From Galeopsis tetrahit (lineage: Eukaryota > Streptophyta > Magnoliopsida > Lamiales > Lamiaceae): DNA of 64,000 nucleotides. Positions within the stretch are counted from its first letter, which is position 1. Every line of letters begins with the position of its first letter. Location: positions 8,729,201-8,793,200 of the forward strand of contig OY776129.1 of NCBI GenBank assembly GCA_963675135.1, written 5' to 3'. The notes below the pieces were generated by a model. The model was not told the origin of the DNA. It saw only the letters and a list, made by a program, of their open reading frames with translations, and made no database searches. The translations under genes were made by a program, and so were the position numbers. Below, in pieces: positions 23,853 through 35,486 of the stretch.

Positions 23853-26800
23853 CGGTATGGCCAATCCCAGGACCCGTCCCACAAATTTTTTTTATACCCG
23901 TTACCCGCCCCGCCCCGCCTATATACCCGCCTAGACCCGTCCCGTGTACCCGGCGGGTATACCCGCCCCGACCCGCCTATCTTTTTTTTTTTTTTTTCCT
24001 GCTGCCACTTAAATTACAATAAAATTAATAATATTCATACCAAAATCATTTAACACATCAAATCCAAATATTTAAAATCAATCACAACATAGGGAGATCA
24101 TAAATTCTTCAAAATAACATACATGATGCATAATGTTCAACGCAAAATTAACATAACAAAATTAAATACATAACACAATGTCCAATTCCTCAAATCTCAA
24201 AAGTCAAACACGATTCTTCACGTATGTCATCTTCTTCATCAACCACAATTGGACAAACGGATGTCGAACAATCTACAAAAATTAAAATTGTGAATTAATA
24301 TCATATATTTAGTATACTATATACTAAGTAGAATGAAAATTATAGAAATTGAATAATAAATTTACCTTTTTCCTCGTTCCATAACCAACGACGACTACAC
24401 ATCAATGCCTCAATAGTAGTTGGATTGAGCCTATTACGATGTGGACTAACCAATCGACCACTATCACTAAAAGCTGATTCAGATGCAACGGTTGAAACCG
24501 GAATAGCTAAAATATCTCTTGCCATCTTTCGTAAATATGGATACTTAACTCCATGAGTTTTCCACCAATTAAGAATGTCAAACTGTGAAGTTCTTGGTAA
24601 GACAGCTTCATCTAAATATGTATCCAATTCCGAGGTTTTAGACAATGAAGAAGGGTCTGAACTTGAAGCAATATATTGATCATACATTTTGAATGTGTCA
24701 CTATCGAGTTCATCACCATCACCCGTTGGACTAGAAATACCAAATGCCATTCCCGTATCAAAAGTATCACTCAAGTTCTCACCCAATGCTCTAGACTGAT
24801 AATCAATCAACAAATCATAACAACTTTTACGAATCTCATACAATTTAGAGCTTGAATTTCACCATAAATCAAGTTAATATAAAACTGAACCAATTTCATT
24901 TTATACCTAGGATCCAAAACAGCAGCAACCCCCATTATAAGATGACATTCATCCCAATATTTTTCATATTTATCCATCATCTTTTCAGCCATTTTTCTTA
25001 CAACCAACTTCGGACTCTTCAACCACTTATTTAACTCCCATTTGATATCACAAATCAAAGGAAAGTAAAAGTTAGAAGTGGGATATTGTGTTCCAGAAAA
25101 CATCTCAGTCACTTTATAAAATAGCTTCAACTTTCCACACAATTCAATTGCATTATCCCAATCTTCATCAGTAGGCAGACTTTTGTAATTTCTTTCTCGG
25201 ATTTTAACTCTCACAAAAACATTTCTATACTTAATTGCAGTCTCCAACATCAAATAAGTTGAATTCCAACGAGTTTTGCAATCAAGAGCCAACTTCTTAG
25301 AATAATGTACATGCAATTGTTGTGCAACATCTTCAAAATTTTCAATTCTAGAAGGTGAACCAGTCCAAAAAATGACACTATCACGAATTCTCGTAATCGA
25401 ATCACTAATCTCATCAAGACCATCTTTCACAATTAAATTTAAAATATGAGCACAACAACGCATATGAAGTACCTGCCCATCTAGAAGTAAATGTCTCCTT
25501 GGAAGCTTATTTGGTAGAGCCCTAATTAAACATGGCATCATTGGTCGAACAATTATCAACAGTAATTGTTGATAATTTTTTATCAATATTCCAATCCATA
25601 AATGACTCAACAAGAAGATCCGCCATAACCTCGGCTGTATGTGGAGCCGGAACATATACAAACCTACATTAAATAAATAAAAGTTAGAACTTAGTAATAC
25701 ATAAATTAGTACATCATATAATCAAAATATAAAATTATATGATTAAAATAATTAATTACCTCAAAATGAAGTTTGTGAGAGTCCATGAATCATCAATGTA
25801 ATGTGCTGTAATTGCCATGAAACCTTTCTTGGCATTATCTGATGTCCACATATCGGTTGTAATAGCAATTCGGCACTTAAGCTTATCCAACAATTTGTAA
25901 CACTTTGCTTTTTGAGCCTGAAAAATCTTCAAAATATCACTTTTAAGTGTATTTCTTGAGATCATGGTAAAGCAAGGTTGAAGCTTTGCAGAATATCTTC
26001 GAAATCCAACGTGGTCCACAATACTAAGAGGATAATCGTGCAAGATAACCATATTAGCAAGTGCGAGTCGACACTCTTCTTGGTTGAAAATATGGGCTGC
26101 AAGTTCTTGACCATTTCCACCAACTTTGTTGTTCATTGATAATACACTTTGGCGGATATCCATTTTTCTAGGTCGCTTCTTGCAAGTATTCTTATAGTGT
26201 TTATGCAAACTAGTAGTCCCATGGGCAGCTGGAGCTTTGAGACGAGTGTTACAATAGTTACACAAAGCATGTTGAATTCCCTCGTGCATTATCCTTGTAA
26301 AGTGATTCCATACATCTGATGTATGCTTCCTTTTCGTGGTCGATTGAGACATATTCTCATTTGCCAAAGAATCATCATTATCCTCGGGACCTCCAGAAGT
26401 CATCTCCGTTGCCGCATAACCTTCTTGTTCTTGAGAAATATTTGATGGGATCGAATTATTTCCTTCTTCAGACTCCATCTATTTAGAAAATAATTAATAT
26501 CAAATTATGTATCTAACAATTTAATAAACAAAAAATCAACAAACCTAAATTAATTAATCTATTAAACCTTGAAAAAAAATTAGTACAGATTGTACTGTAC
26601 AGCAAATCTGCCAAACCATATATTAATAAATTCAATAATTCATGAATAATTGAATATTCTGACTTCTGAGATTATAACAAAACATTGATAATTTGATACT
26701 GTGATAAATCATCTAATCGACTAATCTAGTAATCTTCATTCATTCTTTATTTATTAATTATTACACAAAGTCACAGTCAACAACTCAACAATCAACATTC

Positions 26801-27360
26801 AAGTTCAACAACACATATCTAAATCATATATCTCGTCCAATCAATTAATAAAACATTCAAGTTCAACAACAAATTCTTATTCAAGTCACAGTCACAGAGA
26901 AGATTGAGGAGAGATATTAAATTAATAAAACGAACCTGAGAGGCTGCACCAACTGACGCGGCGACGCCGGCGTCGGAGAAGAACAGGCGCCGCGAGATCG
27001 CGAGAGCAGAGTGAGGGTCGAGACTCGAGAGCGGTGAGAGGCGCTAAGAGCGGCGATTGTGATTTTGTGAATCAGATTCTAACAATCTAATTATCTAACC
27101 CTAATTGGAAAATATTAAATAAATAATTAATAATCTAATATATATATATATATATATTTTTTTTAAAAAAAATTTAATATTTATACGGGGCGGGTTCGGG
27201 ACGGGTCTAGGCAGTCCCGTTACCCGTCCCAGACCCGGCGGGGTTTCGTTGACCGGGTAAATACCCGACCCGGGACCCGTTTGACCGGGTTTTTACCCGT
27301 CCCATGCGGTCCGGTTTCGTGCCGGGTCCGGGTTTGGACCCGTCCCATTGCCATCCCTAT
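23853..27360 (-). mobile_element. hAT transposon with transposase gene
   Basis: The right terminus read inward is atagggatggcaatgggacgg, a classic plant hAT end. The left end tatggccaatcccaggacccgtccc is a diverged counterpart. Subterminal strings of cccgtccc/gggacggg and acccg repeats occur on both sides. It encodes a BED-finger hAT transposase on the minus strand. A clean 8-bp target duplication is not seen, because the left junction carries a 21-bp duplication of flanking coding sequence with filler. The exact left boundary is uncertain by a few bases. Confidence 0.75.
24340..26478 (-). pseudogene. hAT transposase (BED zinc finger, hAT dimerisation domain)
   Basis: A first exon of 240 codons (26478 to about 25757) starts at ATG 26478 and has an acidic N-terminus and a BED finger (VWNHFTRI ... 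LCNYCNTRL ... HKHYKNTC). It ends at a GT donor. The second exon (from about 25663) contains the RNase H-like core (DCKTRWNSTYLMLETA, AVLDPRYKM). The end, from 24843 down to 24340, holds the hAT C-terminal dimerisation region (VSTVASESAFS, RLVSPHRNRL). One frame change lies near 25535, between VDNCSTNDAM and the following helix, and another near 24845. The enzyme is therefore broken, but its domains are complete and only mildly decayed. Related domesticated proteins are DAYSLEEPER/RICESLEEPER, but the transposon ends argue for a true transposase. Confidence 0.8.
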
Positions 27361-28236
27361 GATCGAGCAACCGGATCTGGCGCTGAGGATGTGTACGAAG
27401 CTTTCAATTCCCTTGTTGATGATGATTTGCCGCCTGTGGATGATGTTGAGTATGTGAACATGGAATCATAGCCACCGCAAGCTGGGACTCATGTTCGTGC
27501 GGCGAACGCAGACACTGAGCAACCTGATGTTAATGCTAATGTTAATTGTTCAATGGACAAGGATTCTGAAACTCAGGCACCCACACCCATCAATGGTCGT
27601 CGTCCCAATGTTTCTCGTAAGCGAAGCTCTTCGGCAGCAGCTGTGAATTCTGAAGATCCACTGATGAACGTGTTGGGTCAGATGGCCACATCTTCCGACC
27701 ATCGCTTAGGCGTGATTTGTGATGCGTTACAATATGAGTCAAATCTTGATCTTAAGAGGCACGACATCTATAACCTTCTTGGTGACATTCCAGGGTTGAC
27801 TCTTGATCAGAGGATTAACACATCGAACGTGCTCGTGCAGAACACTGCCGTCATAGAGATGTTCTTGGGTTTTCCGCCTGAAGCGCGAGCTCGGTTTGTG
27901 CACCAGACCATATTCGGTGATGTTCGTTTATGAAGGATGTTTGGTTGTTTTTTTGGATGGGCCTGGTGTTGTTGATTGAAACTTAAATTCTCTCCCTTTT
28001 GGCATTTTAAATACTTTATTACCTATATTTTCGGCTGTTGAATACTCTATATTTTGTCAACTTTTTGTACAATCGTCTGATACATTTGCGTAGTTTATGG
28101 ATGTTAAAGTATTTTGGTTGAATGTTGTTTTGCTAATTTTATAACATGCTCATGCTTCCTGCCTTGGTACATTTTGGATATTTGAATGTTCGCATTGTTG
28201 TTGGAATTTGTTGTTTTGATTGGAGTGTTTGTTTAT

Positions 28237-28890
28237 GAAGTATTGTTTATTGTGTGATTTTGAATCAGTTGTGGGGTTGGTAGTCAGGCACTCAAGCCCA
28301 TATGTGTGGGGAAGAAAGTGACTTTAAAGACAACCAAAACAATGAATATGCAAAAAAAAGAACGAATAGAAACACTATTTTTCATGACAACAAGATAGGT
28401 ACCCCAGTGTGTGTTCATTGTGCACGAACAGATAAGAACTTCTACTAACGAAATATATGTGTTCACTGTGCAATGTCTACATCATAATCAGTTGAACAAA
28501 ATATGTTTCTATTATGTCATATTACAATTGTGGGCTATTTGTTTGGCGTTTCTTTAGGAAGTATTGTTTACAATTTTGTGATCTTGAATCCATTGTTTGT
28601 TGAGTAGCCAAGCCCACATCATTCATTGTGTATGAAAGAAAATTATGCTAAAGTAAACCAACAAAGCAATATGCACAAAAACGATATGTTACATTGGTTT
28701 CAAACAACAAAATGGATACCCCATTGGTTCATATAATAATGTACAACAATATAATATTCGTATTAGCCAAAATAAGCATAAACACAAGTGCAATAAGGAG
28801 TTCATTGTGCAAGATCATGGAACCTCAACTGACTCAAAGTATGTGTTCATTGTACAATGTCCAGGCACAACTACATCATAATCAGTATCG
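28237..28890. repeat. Imperfect tandem duplication of the 3' end of the F-box gene
   Basis: About 28237-28500 and 28558-28890 share gaagtattgttta, atatg(t)gcaaaaa, gataccccagt/gataccccatt, atgtgttcattgtacaatgtc and acatcataatcagt. The second copy includes the last codons of the F-box reading frame. The first copy therefore appears to be a duplicated tail with no coding upstream. Confidence 0.6.
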
Positions 28891-29889
28891 TAAAACCTGT
28901 TTTCGACCATGTCCCAGTACACAAATGTTCCAATTGGATCAACTCTCATAAGGATCTTCGAATCATCCGGCTTCTTGAATCTCATCGGCTGGATACTCAC
29001 TAGTCCTATGGCGTTCCTCAGTATTGGACCATCCATCGTTATCTTTGTCCACGAATTGTCGTCTCCATACTCCTTAAGAATCCAAAAACTTATACGGTTC
29101 TCAAAGAAATAGAAGCTGGAGTAATAAATAAGAGTATCACTGTCCAGCGCGCCAATATTATGAGGGAACCCTAGATCTAACGCTTCAACGGGGGTTCGTA
29201 TTATTCTAAACTCCTCTGACCCCATATCCAACGCAGCCACTTGACGACTATGTGGACCAAAATAAATAATCCAATGAAGGGGCACCCTTCACATACACAC
29301 CTGGTTCCGGCGCACAATCCATATCCTGACAATGCCCCAAATCTCTCCAAATATTTTGTCTTGAAGAATATATAGACAAATATGGACCCAAATTCGAACC
29401 CGTGAATCGTACAAGGTGACTCACTTTAGTATCATCCGTCCCTTCATCGTACCCCACCCCGAAGGACAACACCGCCCTATTGCACTCATTTAAATGAAAC
29501 GGAATGTTATGAGGAGGAAGTCCTCGATAATGATTTGTAGTTGGATTCCACAAGAAAATGATGTCTTCGACCCCGATGGCACAAAGTATGCCGTTACAAC
29601 TCCCAACAACTTCGAACGGCTTCTCTAAGTCTCCCCATCCCGTTGGCTCACTCCGATGGACCACTATACTCTGGCGCCTACTTTCATGGTCCAGCATGTA
29701 CCCACCTCTGTTCTGCTTGATCATTTCACGCAAATGTTGCTTCACAAAGGCGGGACTTTCAATCATTGTTTTCCAGGCCCGACACACACTCTTGCATTTA
29801 AGAACACACAAGGCTGGCAGAAGAGTTAATGTCTCCCAAATCAACTCGAACGACAGCGTTGTGGGCATAGATAACTTTCTACGACTCAT
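28815..29889 (-). pseudogene. F-box protein with FBA-type C-terminus, frameshifted
   Basis: It starts at ATG 29889. Residues 8-50 form an F-box (TTLSFELIWETLTLLPA, LKCKSVCRAWKTMIESPAF). The middle shows the F-box-associated pattern VGSCNGILCAIG and FLWNPTTNHYRGLP, and the second half gives a kelch-like/FBA end (YYSSFYFFENRISFWIL, TFVYWDMVENRFYD). Near 29279-29282 a run of four G (plus strand) shifts the frame, so the N-terminal 213 codons end prematurely and the rest continues in another frame to 28815. Intact members act as substrate receptors of SCF ubiquitin ligases. The frameshift could also be a sequencing error. It lies inside the putative Harbinger block. Confidence 0.75.
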
Positions 29890-30165
29890 ATTGTGGATGA
29901 TTTTGTGAAATTCTTGTTTTAGTTAGAAAGAAAATGGTTTGCGAATATGACTGTGATGTGGTTTGAAACGAAGATCAAAACCCTTTTTACAAGCAAGGAC
30001 AGGTGCGATTCCCGGAGTGTAGCGTCGTTTGGTTTTCCAGTTGGATTTAAACTTTTCAACTTATGCGATGATTAATTAAAAGTTGAGATAATCTTTTTTA
30101 ATTTTTTGAAATTAAATGATTCGGTGATTGGATATTTCAGTTTAATTCACATGTCCGCCCATTTT

Positions 30166-30870
30166 AAATACAACTATGATGCCCATTTTTCAAAATAAGT
30201 AATCGAGTCGAGTACGAGTTTATTATTTCGTAAAAAATATGTTTTACAACTTTAATTAAAAAACTCAGTAGGCAATCGAGTCGAGACGAACCCTCTATTT
30301 AATACATCTTTAAATGTTGATTAGTTATAAAATTCACAATTGTCCATTTTTAAATACGCAATACAACCCATTTAAAATACGGATACGAAGCCCACTAACT
30401 CGGACAAATTTTAAAATACAACTATGAGACTCATTTTAAAAAATAAGTAGTGGAGTTCGAGTTCGTAAACACAAATTTAATTAAAAAAATTAAATAGGCA
30501 AACGAGTCTATTCCATTCATTTTATCGAGTTTCTTATCGAGTGGATCCCACTGTTTAATTCACAATTCCCCATTTTTAAAAACACGGATACGAGTGCAAC
30601 TACCCCGGAAAAACTTTAAAATACAACTATGAGGCTTATTTTAAAAATAAGAAAATATTTGTTTGACAATTTTAATTTAGAAAAATTAATAGGTAATCGA
30701 GTCGAAACGAGCCTATTCCATTCACTTTATCGAGTTTCTTATCGAGTGAAACTCATTGTTTAACACATCTTCAAATGTTGATTTATTTTTTAATTCACAA
30801 TTCCCCAAATTTCCCATTTTCAAAAACACAACACAGCCCATTTAAAACCCGGATAGGAGGCCCACTATCC
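30166..30870. repeat. Three imperfect tandem repeats of ~200-250 bp
   Basis: Units starting near 30166, 30413 and 30619 each begin aaatacaactatga(t/g) and continue with aaataagta, (a)ggcaatcgagtcgaga(c)gagcc, atcgagtttcttatcgagt, ttcacaattccccattt and acggatacga. The array lies between the F-box and DUF1985-Ulp1 genes, with no coding signal. Around 30881-30990 a short run leads into the 5' leader of the next gene. Confidence 0.65.
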
Positions 30871-31243
30871 CAAACAATAAAACCTTAATCCCAAGGTCGG
30901 TGCGCGCCAAAAAATATCAGGAATAAAATATTATTGTGAAAATTTTAATCCATTCTTAGCTGGAGTGTTTTTATCCCTTTAGGAGGACTCGTATCTGCGT
31001 ACTGGAAACAACTCGCGTTCTTCGATTCACTCTCCGCCTTGAAATTATCATCAATCAATCGAAAAAGGTTCGTATACTGTTGTATATCAACTTCAACTTA
31101 TATCTTGTTTGCGGTATTCATAACTCTATGGTCGGATTTAGGGTGATAGTGTTAATTTGATGTATTTGGTGTGCATTATTATGTCATACATATGTGTTTG
31201 TTGGTGACTGGTGAGTTTTGTATCTGATTTATAACAGACTTCA

Positions 31244-34237
31244 ATGGCAACGAAGAGTATTGATCCTGGGTTTGCAGTGGGTCTTAGTAATAGGTCGGAA
31301 TTACGCATCATAGATACTATTAGCAACAGTCTAGGTGCAAAAAAGATAGTTAAATTTCGTGAGACATGCTTTGGCAGTTCTTAGATATTGAAGATCTCGC
31401 ATTTCAAGGACAACTCTACCTTCATTTGTTGTATAAGCAAGACCTGACAAATGTAGGAGACAAGTTAATTTTCAATATCAACAACACAAAAGCTGAATTC
31501 GGGCCTAGGGAATTTGCATTAGTCACCGGATTGCAATTTGGTTCGAAGTCTCCAATACCCACCAACTCGTTGGTGCATAAGAAGGACTTTAAGTCAGCAA
31601 CAGAGGTAACCGTATCCCAAATTGAGGAGGCCTTTTTATACAAATGTGGACAAGATCCTGAATCTGATTTGTCCTTGAAATTGTCGTTATTGCTATTGCT
31701 CTATGGTGTCCTGCTCATTAAACATAAAAGTTCGAAGTTTGTTGATCTTGAATATATGTTCCTCATTGATGACTTGGTTGAATTTAATGGTTATCCATGG
31801 GGTCGTGTTGCTTTCGAGTTCCTTGTTGATGATGTTAGGAAGAAACTTAATGCCCTTAAACTTCAAGAGAGTGAGAAGCCCAAACAACGGTCTAAACGAA
31901 AATCAAGAATGTACATTGATGTTTATGGTTTCAGTTATGCCCTTCAAATCTGGGCATATGAGGCAATGCACAGTGTTGCATCTACTTGTGCTGTGCCTAT
32001 AGCTCGCCGTCGGACATCCACCCCTCGTATTATTAGATGGAGTTGTATAGACGGGGTTATACGTTATCAACAACTCAGTAAGAAATGTTTCCCAATGTTG
32101 AAGGGACGAGATCGCTCTGCAGATAATGTAAGTGCAAAATGTTCCCAATTTGGCTGATTACGTTGTGTATTTTATAATATTCACTCCCTTTATGCAGATG
32201 CGTGTGGTGGGTAATCTAGTGCCCTCAAAGGTTGAGGAAAATTCACCGTCTTATCGTAGTGTCGTCCTATGGGAAGAGGAACTCGATCAAGTCCGCACTC
32301 ATGATGATCCATCCCGACTATCTCGTAAAAGAAAGACTCCTCCAATCATTGATGTTACTGATTGCGATACAAATGCGACCGGAAGAGGGGCGCGCAAAAC
32401 TCAAACAGTCCACAAAGATGAAACAACAGAAACAAACGAACCAAAGATAAAGGGCTTTCGTGAAACAGTCATTGGACGGCTAGATACTATAGACAAAACT
32501 CAGGCAAGACTAGAGATGTTGATGAATGCTATTTGCCTGAAGCTTGGTATTAGCGCCAAGTCAGTGGAGACCGATCAAAACCCCAAAGATGAGAATGTAG
32601 TGGAACCTGATGGACAAGAGGCTATGAAAGTGAACGGTGGCGATCACGTTCGTGAAGACATGAAGTTCAATTCAGTAAGAAATTAATCTGTCAATTACGA
32701 ATTGTTATTTACTAAATAATATTATTTTTAATTGTAGGAACACGATTGTGTGAATGAGTTTGACAATGAGTGTTTGAAGAAGGCTGAGGACGAGTGTGTG
32801 AGGGAGTCTGATGATGAGCCAATGAAGGAGGCTGAGGGCGATTGTGTGAATGAGTCTGACAATGAGTGTTTGAAGGAGGCTGGGGACGAGTGTGTGAGGG
32901 AGTCTGATGATGAGCCAATGAAGGAGGCTGAGGGCGAGTGTGTGAAGGAGTTGGATAATGATACAATGAAGAAGGTTGAGGGCGAGTGCGTCAAGGAGTC
33001 GGATAATGAGCAAATGAAGGAGGCTGATGACGAGTGTGCGAAGGATGCTGAGAGTGACTGTGTTAAAGATGGGGAACGTGAATGCTTAAAGGATGACGAT
33101 GAAACAACCGTACGGGAAAATGTAACGTACTAACCGATTACAAATGTCACTCAAGTTAGTTGCACATTGAACGATGTAAATGACATTCTGTTTTATTTCT
33201 TTTTATGTAGATGCTTCAAATAGTCCCTTATGTGGAAAGCGATGCACATAGAATTATTTTCAATCCACTCATTAGCCAAGTTTCACCCCAATTGGTATGC
33301 CACTTCTCGGACTGGTGGGCCGCTAACCAATATCTACATACTAAGGTGAAATTATCTGTGAAGTGTGTCCCTTATGTGGAGCCAAGTTGGTTCAATAATA
33401 TATGGATCGATACAGGGTTGCTTTCAGATGAGGTCAGATAAGTTTTTTCAATTTTAATGTGAAAAACATGTTTTTTATGGGTATCGTATACGTAGTTGCT
33501 ATTTATTTTTTAGCACATGGATGCGCTCATGTACCTCCTTCTACGCAAAGTAGAGATGTGGCCAACGTGTTTCTAGCGCAATTGGACAGTTGTTGATGTT
33601 AGCATGGCTGTAAGTGCCGTTTTTTTGTTTCCTTATACAGTATTAGTGTGTGTGCACTGAATAATATTGGAAATGATTCATGCAGACATTACTCCCGTCG
33701 AGATGTTACAACTCCTGGAAACGGGCACGCGATGGCGAATGGACTTGGTCTGAAAAGGAAGGGCATATACTTGAGTATGTGACCGGCCGACGGCAAAAAA
33801 ATGTCTACTGTCGCCCATGGTCAGATGTTAAGTATGTGTTTGGTGTTGCAAATATCGCGAATAACCATTGGGTGTTGTATCAGATTATTATTCAGGACGA
33901 GACAATAAAGATATACGATTCCCTAATGGGGCGTCGTCCGAAGCCACAACTGATGCAACTATTTAAAAAGATAGCCCAACTCTTGCCTAGCTTATGTGTA
34001 GAAGGAGATGTATGGAAGGGCCAACGGGAATTACAATCTTTAAAGCCGGTGTGGGATGTTTGTATTTATCCGTGTCCTCCACAACAAACAAACGGTAGTG
34101 ATTGTGGAATTTTGTGCATGAAGATGTTGGAATGTCTTGCTACGGGACAAGATGTGCAAGACATCGTTCCACAAATGTGTGAATCTTATCGAAAGTCCTA
34201 TTGTGTTGAGCTACTCAACGAAGACAATATTAAATAG
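31244..34237 (+). pseudogene. DUF1985-Ulp1 (C48) cysteine protease-like gene
   Basis: Exons by eye: 31244-32127, 32198-32674, 32738-33121, 33211-33432, 33514-33609, 33686-34237. The N-terminal half is the plant DUF1985 domain (FLDIEDLAFQGQLYLHLLYK, PREFALVTGLQFG). An acidic repeat region follows. The last exon is a Ulp1-type protease with the family's catalytic pattern visible: NNHWVLYQ (His), IYDSLMG (Asp) and PPQQTNGSDCGILCM (Gln and Cys). Ulp1/SENP enzymes remove SUMO. DUF1985-Ulp1 genes are commonly carried by plant DNA transposons. Lesions are a one-base frame change near 31371-31376, which gives a TAG at 31382, and an in-frame TAG at 33574-33576. The catalytic exon itself is open. Alternative splicing around the lesions cannot be excluded. 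Confidence 0.75.
32762..33097 (+). repeat. 48-bp coding tandem repeat, seven units
   Basis: Exon 3 of the DUF1985-Ulp1 gene is built of seven 16-residue units of the type DNECLKEAGDECVRES / DDEPMKEAEGECVKE. Each is rich in Asp, Glu, Lys and regularly spaced Cys. Units 1-2 and 3-4 are nearly identical pairs, indicating a 96-bp duplication on top of the 48-bp repeat. Only in-frame length changes are seen. Confidence 0.85.
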
Positions 34238-34645
34238 TTATGTTATGTTATGCCGACTACAATGCCAACTCCTAAACCCACGCATGTTATGTTATGTTGA
34301 ATTTACATGAACTCTGATTTAGGTTAATTATGCTGAAGTTTGTTGTGATCATGTATGAGAATGCTGCTACGTTATGTTATTATGTATTGCATATTCATTA
34401 TCACATCTTAGTCATTGGTTTGGACTGAGTATAATTGCTTTTTTGGGCTTCAACATATTTTGTCATACATAACCTAATGGGAGGAAAAGTTTGGCGCCAA
34501 CACCAAAACAAAACCCTAGTCCATTTGGAGGGAACGTTGTTACCATTTTTGGAGGGAACATTCTTCAACTCTTGGGGGGGAAATATTTTGCACCTATATA
34601 TATACACAACATGATCCAACCATAACCACACAAGCACACAAAATC

Positions 34646-35086
34646 ATGTATGCTTCTTCTCCACAAAACCACGGGACGTATGTGACATGAGATTGTGGTA
34701 AAGAGGCCCGTATATGCATTTCAAGTAACGAACAAAGCAGAGGAAGACTCTTTTACTCGTGCTATTATCCGAACGATGATGCTGGATGTGACTATTTCCT
34801 TTGGGCAAACGAACACTCAAGGAACGTGCAAGCCACTGTGCCAGACGGAATGCTACCGGGCATATTGACGAAGTTCGACGCACTGTTGGTTGAAAACCAA
34901 GAGCTCATGAACATGTTGAGTCGAGCAAAAGATTATGCTGAAATTTGGAAGGAATCATGTACCCACCTAGAGTCAGATAATGACTACAAAACTGGACGGA
35001 TTGAAGAGTTGACGAAACTTCAAAATCTTCTTGTCATTGCAATCATATTCTGTCTCCTACCTATTATGTTCAAGTTCCTAGGTTGA
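34646..35086 (+). pseudogene. Small GRF-type zinc finger protein with C-terminal membrane segment
   Basis: The frame from ATG 34646 to TGA 35084-35086 spans 147 codons. It shows a GRF finger pattern (DCGKEARI, then GRLFYSCYYPNDDAGCDYF and LW), a coiled-coil-like stretch (LLVENQELMNMLSRAKDYAEI) and a hydrophobic C-terminus (LLVIAIIFCLLPIMFKFLG). GRF fingers bind single-stranded nucleic acid in known proteins; the function of these short plant versions is unknown. An in-frame TGA at 34688-34690 sits where the first zinc-binding residue would be expected, so it is inactive unless read through. A related broken gene lies at 36681-50222. Confidence 0.65.
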
Positions 35087-35486
35087 AAGTGTGGTACCAA
35101 ATTATGTAGTATTCCACTTAGATTTATGCTTATTTATGAAATATCCATGTAAGCCTATGTCGTCCAAGGCTATATTAATTGCAACTAATGAATTTTCTGT
35201 ATGGACCAAACAAATAGCCCACAAAAAGGACCATTATCAATAAACTATAGACACAAAGCACACAATGAAATCGAAATACGATAAGGGTTATCAATTTTGA
35301 AAATACATTAATACGTAGACAACAACACGACAAACGCAAGTGTTCAAAGACACAACAAATACGAAAACAACATAAAATGAAAGCATAACGGAAACTAAAA
35401 TACATTAGATTGCATCGGAATCACATGGCTGACTCAATGAGACTTGAACGGAAGCATCATGGGACTGACGTACCAACTTGATCATG

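Larger units (their letters stand above)
23184..27933 (+). pseudogene. Myb/SANT-like DNA-binding protein (Harbinger ORF1 type), disrupted by a hAT element
   Basis: Exon 1 is 23184-23591. Exon 2 starts at 23753, is broken at about 23824 and resumes at 27361-27933. Exon 1 has the trihelix-like Myb/SANT pattern RRNWTDVEESVLLSKF, a FRPGYQNKLEEMM segment and a PHINSKIIVWK helix. Exon 2 begins KDPYAATMRFKPRPM and leads into DWLEVFG. After the insertion the family motif DRATGSGAEDVYEAF continues in frame. In PIF/Harbinger elements such a protein helps the transposase bind the termini; this role is inferred. Lesions are the hAT insertion and an in-frame TAG at 27469-27471. A 5' leader intron probably ends just before the ATG at 23184 (gtcgtag). 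Confidence 0.75.

Noticed and set aside
32705..33013. Overlapping minus-strand frames of about 85-100 codons
   Set aside because: They are shadows of the 48-bp coding repeat on the plus strand; the repetitive Ser/His/Leu composition has no domain.
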